From Acholeplasmataceae bacterium (GTDB lineage Bacteria; Bacillota_I; Bacilli_A; Acholeplasmatales; Acholeplasmataceae): a DNA stretch of 5,316 bases. Position numbers and translations under genes: made by a program. The DNA lies in assembly GCA_030656435.1 (NCBI GenBank), contig JAUSOA010000201.1:1-5316 (forward strand), written 5' to 3'. Of the stretch, positions 1 through 5,316 are shown in pieces. Positions within the stretch are counted from its first letter, which is position 1, and each line of letters opens with the position of its first letter. Below the pieces are notes generated by a model, which did not search any database, had not been told where the DNA came from, and saw nothing but the letters and a program-made list of their open reading frames with translations.

Positions 1-1320
1 CCTGTCTTTTATGCTGAAAATAATGAATCCATCCTAGATCATGACCTATTAGAGCATGTTGCAAATCTATTTAACGAATTTGGATCTGATGTTTGGTATG
101 AAAGAGAAGCTGTTGACCTACTTCCAAAGGGATATAAGCATCCAGGTTCACCCAATGGAATCTTTAGAAAAGAAACAGATATCATGGATGTTTGGTTTGA
201 TTCAGGAACTTCACATTCTGTTTTAACAGCAAGAAATCTTCCATATCCTGCAGATCTATATTTAGAAGGATCGGATCAATATCGTGGCTGGTTTAATTCA
301 TCCTTAATTACTGGTGTTGCTGCATTTGGTGCTGCACCCTATAAAAGAGTCGTGTCTCATGGCTTCGTTTTAGATGGTCAAGGCAGAAAAATGAGTAAAT
401 CCTTAGGTAATACTGTGGATCCTCTTATGGTGATGAAGCAACAAGGTGCAGATTTACTAAGACTTTGGGTAGCAACTGTCGATTATCAAAGCGATGTTAG
501 AATCTCTAATGATATGATGACTCAAATCGCTGAAGGCTATAGAAAAATAAGAAATACATTTAAATTTATGCTTGGTAACCTAGATGGATTCAATCCAGAA
601 GAAGATTACATCGGATTTTCAATGAGAGGTCAATTAAACCGTGTCATGACACTTAAGTATTATGATTTAGTCAAAACGGTATTAGATGCCTATGAAAATT
701 ATCAATTTGATAAGGTTTATCGAACTGTAGTTCCCTTTATGACCAATGATTTATCAGCATTTTACCTAGATTATACAAAGGATATCCTCTATATCGAAAA
801 GGAACATGATTTCGAAAGAAAATCAGTTCAATCGACACTTTATGATATGACACTCGGTATTTTAAAGCTATTAACTCCAATTCTTCCACATACAGCATCA
901 GAAGCTTATCTTACACTGCCATTCGTTCATTTAGAGGACGTTTATCTAGAAAGAATGCCAGAAACAAGCAATAGAGAAGATGACAAACTGATGAAGGCAT
1001 TTGAAATCTTTGAAGGTGTTAGAGAAGTTGTTCTAAAGAAGCTTGAGGATGCGAGAGAACAAAAGGTATTCGGTAAATCACTTGCAGCTCAAGTCGAGCT
1101 TACTGTCACTCAAGAACAAATGGATGCTATCAAGCATTTAGATATGAAAATTCATCAAGTACTAATCGTTTCAAAGGTAAATCTACATTTAGGAAAAGAA
1201 TTAATGGTTTCAGTGAAGCCTGCTGAAGGACACACTTGCGATCGTTGCTGGAATGTTGTTGATCATGTTCATGAGAATGGATTATGTGATCGTTGTTTAA
1301 AAGTGATAGGAGGAAAATAA
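1..1320 (+). CDS. ileS: Isoleucyl-tRNA synthetase, C-terminal half (5' end outside window)
   Basis: Class I aminoacyl-tRNA synthetase that charges tRNA-Ile with isoleucine in the cytoplasm. The reading frame is open from base 1, so the gene begins upstream; 439 residues are visible, a little under half of a usual bacterial IleS of about 900-930. The fragment starts just after the CP1 editing insertion. It shows the conserved DVWFDSG segment (fragment residues 63-69), the RGWFNSS segment, and the ATP-binding KMSKS loop (residues 130-134, bases 388-402, followed by LGN). The anticodon-binding helical domain follows. The C-terminal zinc finger is intact, with cysteine pairs C413/C416 and C429/C432, typical of the bacterial type that carries the C-terminal zinc site. 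The HIGH motif and editing site lie outside the window. The last codons contain the surE ribosome binding site. Identity is certain. Confidence 0.98.
   Translation, partial: PVFYAENNESILDHDLLEHVANLFNEFGSDVWYEREAVDLLPKGYKHPGSPNGIFRKETDIMDVWFDSGTSHSVLTARNLPYPADLYLEGSDQYRGWFNSSLITGVAAFGAAPYKRVVSHGFVLDGQGRKMSKSLGNTVDPLMVMKQQGADLLRLWVATVDYQSDVRISNDMMTQIAEGYRKIRNTFKFMLGNLDGFNPEEDYIGFSMRGQLNRVMTLKYYDLVKTVLDAYENYQFDKVYRTVVPFMTNDLSAFYLDYTKDILYIEKEHDFERKSVQSTLYDMTLGILKLLTPILPHTASEAYLTLPFVHLEDVYLERMPETSNREDDKLMKAFEIFEGVREVVLKKLEDAREQKVFGKSLAAQVELTVTQEQMDAIKHLDMKIHQVLIVSKVNLHLGKELMVSVKPAEGHTCDRCWNVVDHVHENGLCDRCLKVIGGK
1308..1313 (+). promoter_or_regulatory. Shine-Dalgarno site for surE
   Basis: A perfect AGGAGG lies inside the last codons of ileS, 8 bases before the surE ATG. 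It supports the ATG at 1322 and a shared ileS-surE transcript. Confidence 0.9.
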
Positions 1321-1321
1321 A

Positions 1322-2053
1322 ATGAATATTTTAGTTGTCAATGATGATGGATATCAAGCTGAAGGATTAAGTATACTCGTTAGAGCATTGCAGCCCTTTG
1401 GTAATGTCTATGTATCCGCACCTAAAACGCATCAAAGTGCAAAAAGTCATGCAATTACGATTAAGAGTCGTATTGAAACTTTTTTAACTACTCCTATTTT
1501 TGGTTCAACAGCAACACTTGTTGTTGATGGAACACCAGCAGATGCAACAAGACTAGGACTCAAGGTTTTTAATGTTGATTTCGACCTTGTCGTTTCAGGA
1601 ATCAATTACGGGCAAAATATAGCTAAGGATATATTATATTCAGGCACTGTTGCAGCAGCAATAGAAGCTAAAATACTTGGAGTTGATGCGATTGCAATTT
1701 CTGCACATCACACCAACCTTCCTTACTTATATGATGAGACTATCAAGCTATTTGATGAAATACTTGAAGCTAAGCTTCAAGAGGGACCTGGCATTTTAAA
1801 TATCAATTTTCCAAGAGACACATTTGCTAGACCAAAGGGAGTCAAGATCACGAAAATGGGTCTTCGTCTTCAGCATGCAGAGTTTGTAAAATCGGAAAGA
1901 CCTGATATTTTTCATATCAAGAGTTCAATTATAAATTATCAAGAGCATGAAGATTCGGATGTTACTGCCTTTGATGATGGTTTTATTTCAATTACACCAT
2001 TATTGATTGATCGTACCGATTATAAGCAAATAAAGACAATATTAAAGACTTAA
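1322..2053 (+). CDS. surE: 5'/3'-nucleotidase SurE
   Basis: Metal-dependent phosphatase that hydrolyses nucleoside 5'- and 3'-monophosphates (and, in some homologues, short polyphosphate) to nucleosides in the cytoplasm. The 243-residue protein has the family's usual length. Seen in the sequence: the N-terminal NDDG metal motif (residues 7-10, ligands D8 and D9), S39 in the HQSA segment, the SGINYGQN motif (92-99, ligand N95), the YSGTVAAA segment (106-113), ILNINFP (158-164) and DDGFISITPL near the C-terminus (218-227). All expected metal ligands are present, so it should be active. The ATG is 1 base after the ileS stop and has a strong Shine-Dalgarno site. In many bacteria ileS is followed by lspA, so surE here is a less common neighbour. 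It may supply nucleosides to the deoD/deoC pair further down; that link is inferred from proximity only. Confidence 0.96.
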   Translation: MNILVVNDDGYQAEGLSILVRALQPFGNVYVSAPKTHQSAKSHAITIKSRIETFLTTPIFGSTATLVVDGTPADATRLGLKVFNVDFDLVVSGINYGQNIAKDILYSGTVAAAIEAKILGVDAIAISAHHTNLPYLYDETIKLFDEILEAKLQEGPGILNINFPRDTFARPKGVKITKMGLRLQHAEFVKSERPDIFHIKSSIINYQEHEDSDVTAFDDGFISITPLLIDRTDYKQIKTILKT

Positions 2054-2106
2054 TAAAATATATTATGAATATTATGTGATAAACTAAGAATAGGGTGGGT
2101 GAATCT
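2054..2106 (+). other. AT-rich intergenic gap between surE and the unrecognised gene
   Basis: This is the only true intergenic space in the window. It holds an 8-base direct repeat (ATATTATG at 2060-2067 and 2069-2076) and a 5-base A/T-only inverted repeat (2060-2064 with 2068-2072), too weak for a terminator. A possible extended -10 (TG at 2075-2076, GATAAA at 2078-2083) has no matching -35 at 16-18 bases. If the downstream genes have their own promoter this is the natural place for it, but I cannot call one with confidence. No cre-like, DeoR-like or riboswitch structure was seen. Confidence 0.5.
2092..2102 (+). promoter_or_regulatory. Shine-Dalgarno site that sets the start of the 2107 gene
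   Basis: The G-rich run ends in GGTGA (2098-2102), which matches the 3' part of the AAGGAGGTGA consensus, 4 bases before the ATG at 2107. The alternative in-frame GTG at 2095 lies inside this run and has no Shine-Dalgarno sequence of its own upstream, so the ATG is preferred. Confidence 0.75.
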
Positions 2107-2961
2107 ATGGCACAATTTAATATACATTTTTTCAAAGAAAAGAGTCGCAAAATAGATTTGGAGCAATTAATCGCCTTTTTTGAGAGAGTCGAAGGGATGA
2201 CTGTTGAAATGGACGAAAAAAGTGTTCGTTTTCTCTATGTCCATCCAAGGCTTGGCTATGAATCCAAGTTTGTGATTACTCCAAAATCTCAGGTTCCAGA
2301 CATTTATCGTTTAAGTCCGAAGTTTTTGGACTTGAATTTTCATATGGAAATGCCAATCCTAACTCCAGATTATATCGCAAGACATTTATTTGAGCTTGTA
2401 AAAAAGGTATCTGATACCTATGATTTCCATATTTATAATGAACTATTTGAGGATGTACTACCCTTTAAGATGGATGTTGTCTTGAAGGTCTTTAATATGG
2501 TTAAGGAAGCTTATATTGCGAAAAATCCGATTTTATTATCTGACTATCACTTAATGTCAAAGGATAAGCTCCATTCTATATTAAGATATCTAGATGATTT
2601 GTATGATTTGCAAAAATATTACAAAGAACTAGATACCTATGTACCTAGATACCATTTTTTAACTACAGAGAAAAAAGCATTAGTGATTGGAATCGAATGG
2701 AAGGAACATACAATGACTGTATTTCCTCCACATGTTGACTATATATTTTATCGTGTCGGAAATGAAATCAAGGTGGTCTCCTATTTTGAAGCGATTCCTT
2801 TGATTGAAAAATATTTACAGGATGTTCCTGGTTTTATTAAGGGAACTAAGGTCGTTATTAAGAAAACCTCAGGTAAGGTTTTTAAAATTATGAAGAAGCA
2901 AAAATTTATGAAGATCGATCACACCTTTGCTAAGGAAAACGTAAAGAAGTTATTAGATTAG
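2107..2961 (+). CDS. Unrecognised soluble protein, 284 residues
   Basis: I do not recognise this protein and assign no function. It is 284 residues from the ATG at 2107; a GTG at 2095 would add four residues (MGES) but would cover the Shine-Dalgarno run. It has no signal peptide and no membrane segment, so it is probably cytoplasmic. It contains no cysteine and one tryptophan (W198), and it is rich in aromatic residues and lysine. Amphipathic helical stretches seem likely at about 16-29, 87-105, 122-139 and 149-172. A more beta-like part follows (about 190-230, including PPHVDYIFY at 207-215), then a strongly basic tail (about 245-270, ending in KIMKKQKFMKI). Aromatic clusters such as YDFHIYNELFEDVLPF (105-120) look like a conserved core. 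Codon use resembles the neighbours, with no sign of recent transfer. It heads the tightly spaced run leading to deoC-deoD. The basic tail could bind nucleic acid or phosphate, but that is only a guess. Confidence 0.85.
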   Translation: MAQFNIHFFKEKSRKIDLEQLIAFFERVEGMTVEMDEKSVRFLYVHPRLGYESKFVITPKSQVPDIYRLSPKFLDLNFHMEMPILTPDYIARHLFELVKKVSDTYDFHIYNELFEDVLPFKMDVVLKVFNMVKEAYIAKNPILLSDYHLMSKDKLHSILRYLDDLYDLQKYYKELDTYVPRYHFLTTEKKALVIGIEWKEHTMTVFPPHVDYIFYRVGNEIKVVSYFEAIPLIEKYLQDVPGFIKGTKVVIKKTSGKVFKIMKKQKFMKIDHTFAKENVKKLLD

Positions 2962-2967
2962 AGGGAG
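2961..2967 (+). promoter_or_regulatory. Shine-Dalgarno site supporting a TTG start
   Basis: GAGGGAG begins at the last base of the preceding stop codon and lies 6 bases before the TTG at 2974. The next in-frame ATG of that gene is at codon 71, inside a membrane segment, so the TTG is the only sensible start. Confidence 0.7.
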
Positions 2968-2973
2968 CACCAC

Positions 2974-3612
2974 TTGCAAAAAAAAGTTTTTTATCATGTT
3001 ATCGGATTTGTACTGGTTGCATTTGGAATCGTAGGAATCATATTTTCAAGACTTGGAGCATCTCCAATAGATGCATTTAACTACTTTTTATACACACTGA
3101 CTCCGCTTTCCCTAGGGACTGTCGCGGTTTTACTTGGATTAACTGTATCACTTGTGTGCTTTTTGATAGAAAAAAAGAAGGATATGATCTATTCTGTAAT
3201 CTTTTTATTCATCATTGGTATCCTAATTGATTCATGGAAGTTTCTATTCGAATTTATACCTGCTGATGTGCTCATATCATTTTACTTTAGAATTCCGCTC
3301 GCTATATTTTCATTATTTGTTGTTTGTTTTGGTGTGGCAATAACGATGACCACAGGGTTACCCAGTTTACCTTTTGAAAGGCTTTTATATATCATCAACA
3401 AAAAGGTAAAAAGCATCAAATGGACAAAGATTATGATTGAAGGCACATTTTTCATTTTTGCAGTCATCCTAGGAACAATCACAAACCAATTATTCGAGCA
3501 AGTCCATGTATTTACAGTCGTATTGGTCATGTTTACTGGACCACTCATTTCGATGTTTATTGACATCATCAATAAAAAGAGAATCAAAGGAGAAATAACT
3601 TATGCTACTTAA
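2974..3612 (+). CDS. YczE/YyaS/YitT-like integral membrane protein
   Basis: A 212-residue polytopic membrane protein resembling the YczE/YyaS/YitT group, whose biochemical role is not established. Hydrophobic segments are visible at about residues 6-24, 44-65, 71-93, 106-124, 154-172 and 178-198, giving five or six spans. Short basic stretches between them (EKKKD at 66-70, KKVKSIKWTK at 143-152) and a basic C-terminus fit the inside-positive rule. The family-like signature is the first span followed by RLGASPIDAFN (27-37), with a second conserved-looking TGLPSLPFE (127-135). Length matches the family. The start is a rare TTG with a Shine-Dalgarno site, 12 bases after the previous stop. Its last 11 bases overlap deoC in another frame, so the two are probably co-translated. 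The position next to deoC-deoD makes transport or sensing of a nucleoside or sugar conceivable, but nothing in the sequence proves this. Confidence 0.82.
   Translation: MQKKVFYHVIGFVLVAFGIVGIIFSRLGASPIDAFNYFLYTLTPLSLGTVAVLLGLTVSLVCFLIEKKKDMIYSVIFLFIIGILIDSWKFLFEFIPADVLISFYFRIPLAIFSLFVVCFGVAITMTTGLPSLPFERLLYIINKKVKSIKWTKIMIEGTFFIFAVILGTITNQLFEQVHVFTVVLVMFTGPLISMFIDIINKKRIKGEITYAT
3586..3592 (+). promoter_or_regulatory. Shine-Dalgarno site for deoC inside the upstream gene
   Basis: AAAGGAG lies 9 bases before the deoC ATG and within the last codons of the membrane-protein gene. It fixes the deoC start at 3602, upstream of the membrane-protein stop. Confidence 0.88.
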
Positions 3613-4276
3613 TAAAATGATTGACCATACAAAACTTGGAGCAAGTATCAGTAAAGCTCAAATTGATCAGCTTCTCGATGAAGCAAAAACCTTCGATTTT
3701 AAAAGTGTATGCGTAAACCCAATTTGGGTTAAATATGCTAAGCATCAATTGAAAAAAACAGACGTTTTAGTTTGTACAGTTATTGGATTTCCACACGGAA
3801 CACATAGTGCAAGTGTAAAAGCATTTGAAGCCGCTTTAGCAGTTAAGGATGGCGCAGATGAATTAGATATGGTCATTAACGTGAATGCCTTAAAATCAAA
3901 GGACTATCACACAGTTCTTCATGAAATTAAAGGTGTTGTTGAGGCATCTGAAAAAAGATGTGTAAAGGTTATTATCGAGACCTGTTATTTAACTGCTGAA
4001 GAAATTGTTAAGGCTTCAGAGCTTGTATTAGAGGCAGGAGCTCAGTTTGTTAAAACATCCACTGGATTTGGTACCTATGGTGCAAGAGTTCAAGATGTTA
4101 AATTAATGAAGGACACTGTTAAGGACAAAGCAGAGGTCAAGGCATCTGGTGGTGTCAGAACGTATGAAGACGCACTCATCATGATCGAAGCAGGAGCTAC
4201 AAGAATCGGGACATCAAATGGTGTCGATATAATGAATAAAAGGAGAGCGACCAATGATACCAACACCTCATATTGA
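3602..4276 (+). CDS. deoC: Deoxyribose-phosphate aldolase DeoC
   Basis: Class I (Schiff-base) aldolase that cleaves 2-deoxyribose-5-phosphate to glyceraldehyde-3-phosphate and acetaldehyde, the last step of deoxynucleoside catabolism in the cytoplasm. At 224 residues it matches the shorter Gram-positive form. Seen: MIDHTKL near the N-terminus (6-12), SVCVNP (35-40), CTVIGFPHG (58-66), DELDMVIN (86-93) with D89 corresponding to E. coli D102, KVIIETCYLT (122-131), the Schiff-base lysine K151 in FVKTSTGFGT, and K180 in KASGGVRT, corresponding to E. coli K201. The phosphate-binding GATRIGTSNG segment (198-207) is intact. The tail ends in Ser-Tyr, as does the E. coli enzyme, where C-terminal Y259 contributes to catalysis. 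The gene overlaps the membrane-protein gene by 11 bases and deoD by 23. It stops at UGA, showing that UGA is not a sense codon here. Confidence 0.97.
   Translation: MLLNKMIDHTKLGASISKAQIDQLLDEAKTFDFKSVCVNPIWVKYAKHQLKKTDVLVCTVIGFPHGTHSASVKAFEAALAVKDGADELDMVINVNALKSKDYHTVLHEIKGVVEASEKRCVKVIIETCYLTAEEIVKASELVLEAGAQFVKTSTGFGTYGARVQDVKLMKDTVKDKAEVKASGGVRTYEDALIMIEAGATRIGTSNGVDIMNKRRATNDTNTSY
4239..4245 (+). promoter_or_regulatory. Shine-Dalgarno site for deoD inside deoC
   Basis: AAAGGAG lies 8 bases before the deoD ATG, within the codons for the NKRR part of the DeoC tail. It fixes the deoD start at 4254 and implies re-initiation by ribosomes finishing deoC. Confidence 0.88.
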
Positions 4277-4964
4277 GCTGGAAAACAAGGATTTAATCGC
4301 CAAAACAGTTTTAATGCCAGGAGATCCTTTAAGAGCTAAGTATATCGCAGACACATTTTTGACAAAGGTAGAAAAGATTAATGATGTTAGAAACATGTGG
4401 GGCTATACAGGTTACTTCGGTAAGAAGAAAGTAACCGTGATGGGCTCAGGCATGGGCATGGCATCTATAGGAATTTATTCCTATGAACTCTATAAGTTTT
4501 ATGAAGTAGAAAATATCATCAGAATTGGTTCTTGTGGAGCATATTCTCCAGAATTAAAACTTTATGATGTTATCTTAGTCAAGGATGCGTATTCTGAATC
4601 TAGCTTTGCTAAAACAATGGGGATATCCTCTAGAAAGATATTACCGGCAACCAAATCCTTAAATAACAAAATTATACGGGCAAGTGAAAAACTTAATATT
4701 AAATTGCATGTATCAACTGTTCATTCATCCGATGTATTTTATCGTTTAAAGCATGACGAATTCAAGGATATTCACCAAAAATATGGAGCTGACGCAGTCG
4801 AGATGGAGTCATTTGCATTGTTTGCAAATGCTAAGGCACTCGGGAAAAAGGCAGCTTGCCTTTTAACTGTATCAGACTCACTTGTAACACATGAAGCAAC
4901 AACTTCTCTAGAAAGACAGGAAGCATTTACCAAAATGATGGAAGTTGCACTGAATAGCCTATAA
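4254..4964 (+). CDS. deoD: Purine-nucleoside phosphorylase, DeoD type
   Basis: Cytoplasmic enzyme of the hexameric NP-I family that converts purine (deoxy)ribonucleosides and phosphate to free base and (deoxy)ribose-1-phosphate. The 236 residues match the family. Residues aligning by eye with the E. coli active site are all present: H6 in TPHI (E. coli H4, donated by the neighbouring subunit), G23 and R27 in MPGDPLRAKYIAD, R46 in NDVRNM, R90 and S93 in RIGSCG for phosphate, the EMES segment with E183, M184 and E185 for the sugar and base, D208 in TVSDSL (the base-protonating aspartate, E. coli D204) and R221 in LERQ (E. coli R217). This makes it the DeoD type rather than a trimeric PNP or uridine phosphorylase. 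It overlaps deoC by 23 bases, and its TAA shares one base with the next ATG. Conversion of deoxyribose-1-phosphate to DeoC's substrate needs a phosphopentomutase, which is not seen here. Confidence 0.97.
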   Translation: MIPTPHIELENKDLIAKTVLMPGDPLRAKYIADTFLTKVEKINDVRNMWGYTGYFGKKKVTVMGSGMGMASIGIYSYELYKFYEVENIIRIGSCGAYSPELKLYDVILVKDAYSESSFAKTMGISSRKILPATKSLNNKIIRASEKLNIKLHVSTVHSSDVFYRLKHDEFKDIHQKYGADAVEMESFALFANAKALGKKAACLLTVSDSLVTHEATTSLERQEAFTKMMEVALNSL

Positions 4965-5316
4965 TGATTTTCATTCGAAACGATTATAAGACAATACAGT
5001 TCGCAGTTTACTTTACAGATGCCGATAACGAGAAAACTCGAGTGCATCGTTTTTTGTTGCCTAAACTACTTTCATCGCATACTATTCAATTGGCAAGTCG
5101 TATTTCGATGAATCAAAAACTAGAAGATCTTTATGGAGCTTATTTTTCTACACGTGTTGAACAACTTGGAAATTTAAGTGTTATTTCAATCGTATTTACC
5201 ATTGTAGAACCCAATATTGTTGAGGATGAGAATTTACTTGATCAAGCGATTCTTCTCTTGAAGGATGTTTTATTTCGAGATGATCAGTTCAGTAAAGAAA
5301 TTTTTAATGAAGAAAA
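4964..5316 (+). CDS. ymfF: YmfF-type M16 peptidase-like protein, N-terminal part (3' end outside window)
   Basis: The frame is open from the ATG at 4964 to the right edge, giving 117 residues of a protein that usually exceeds 400. It resembles the N-terminal lobe of the YmfF (also written YfmF) branch of M16 metallopeptidase-like proteins, which in Bacillus are associated with elongation factor P modification. Seen: the short strand-forming N-terminus, RFLLPKLLSS (29-38), the typical LEDLYGAYFST (53-63), the GNLSVISIVF strand (69-78), and the LLDQAILLLKDVLF helix (91-104) before QFSKEIFNEE. The catalytic HxxEH of active M16 peptidases is absent from the region where it would be expected before the LYGA segment, so this is probably a non-catalytic subunit. 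The start overlaps the deoD TAA by one base (TAATG) and has no Shine-Dalgarno sequence of its own, suggesting translational coupling. Family membership is by pattern recognition on a partial protein; the exact branch is less sure than M16 itself. Confidence 0.83.
   Translation, partial: MIFIRNDYKTIQFAVYFTDADNEKTRVHRFLLPKLLSSHTIQLASRISMNQKLEDLYGAYFSTRVEQLGNLSVISIVFTIVEPNIVEDENLLDQAILLLKDVLFRDDQFSKEIFNEE

Noticed and set aside
184..1320. ATG at 184 as a true gene start
   Set aside because: The same frame is open back to base 1 and encodes continuous IleS sequence, so this ATG is internal.
2060..2072. Small inverted repeat after surE as a terminator
   Set aside because: The stem is five A/T pairs with a three-base loop and no U-tract, too weak to end transcription.
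2095..2106. GTG at 2095 as the start of the unrecognised gene
   Set aside because: It lies inside the G-rich run that serves as ribosome binding site for the ATG at 2107, and has no Shine-Dalgarno sequence of its own.
3560..3565. Perfect TTGACA -35 box just before deoC
   Set aside because: The best -10 at 16-18 bases matches only about half the consensus and would fall on the deoC ribosome binding site, leaving almost no leader. It is likely chance within coding sequence.
3282..3587. 101-residue open frame on the - strand
   Set aside because: It lies entirely antisense to the membrane-protein gene, has no ribosome binding site or recognisable protein features, and is explained by the codon pattern of the real gene.
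4235..4276. DeoC C-terminal tail as a frameshift artefact
   Set aside because: The tail is short, ends in Ser-Tyr as in E. coli DeoC, and its overlap with deoD keeps both enzymes complete.
4359..4364. TTGACA inside deoD
   Set aside because: No TATAAT-like partner at 16-18 bases and no gene start nearby in the right place.
4772..5047. 91-residue open frame on the - strand
   Set aside because: It lies antisense across the deoD 3' end and the M16 start, both of which have clear homology-like motifs on the + strand.

Overview
The window is a single-stranded block of housekeeping and salvage genes from a low-G+C, Firmicutes/Mollicutes-like bacterium. All seven coding regions lie on the + strand and are packed almost without gaps. 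UGA acts as a stop (it ends deoC) and every visible tryptophan codon is UGG, so the standard code is in use. That argues against Mycoplasma and Spiroplasma. It fits Acholeplasma, Izemoplasma or Haloplasma-type lineages, or another AT-rich Firmicute. The lineage is an inference from composition, code and gene content, not a database result.

Layout. Bases 1-1320 are the C-terminal half of isoleucyl-tRNA synthetase (ileS), cut by the left edge. It is followed after 1 base by surE (1322-2053), a 5'/3'-nucleotidase. A 53-base AT-rich gap, the only real intergenic space, precedes an unrecognised 284-residue soluble protein (2107-2961). Next come a YczE/YyaS/YitT-like integral membrane protein with a TTG start (2974-3612), deoC (3602-4276, deoxyribose-phosphate aldolase), deoD (4254-4964, purine-nucleoside phosphorylase) and the N-terminal 117 residues of a YmfF-type M16 peptidase-like protein (4964 to the right edge).

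How the genes may work together. SurE removes phosphate from nucleoside monophosphates, DeoD phosphorolyses purine (deoxy)nucleosides, and DeoC splits deoxyribose-5-phosphate to glyceraldehyde-3-phosphate and acetaldehyde. Three genes of nucleotide/nucleoside catabolism therefore sit within about 3.6 kb. The linking phosphopentomutase is not in the window. From gene 3 onward, gene spacing is 12 bases, then overlaps of 11, 23 and 1 bases, which points to one translationally coupled transcript. No terminator or convincing promoter was found.

No mobile element, CRISPR array, RNA gene or clearly new system is visible. The points most worth a second look are the unrecognised gene at 2107-2961, the deoC/deoD overlap in which functional residues of both enzymes share a base, and the start of the non-canonical M16 gene, which overlaps the deoD stop and has no Shine-Dalgarno sequence of its own.
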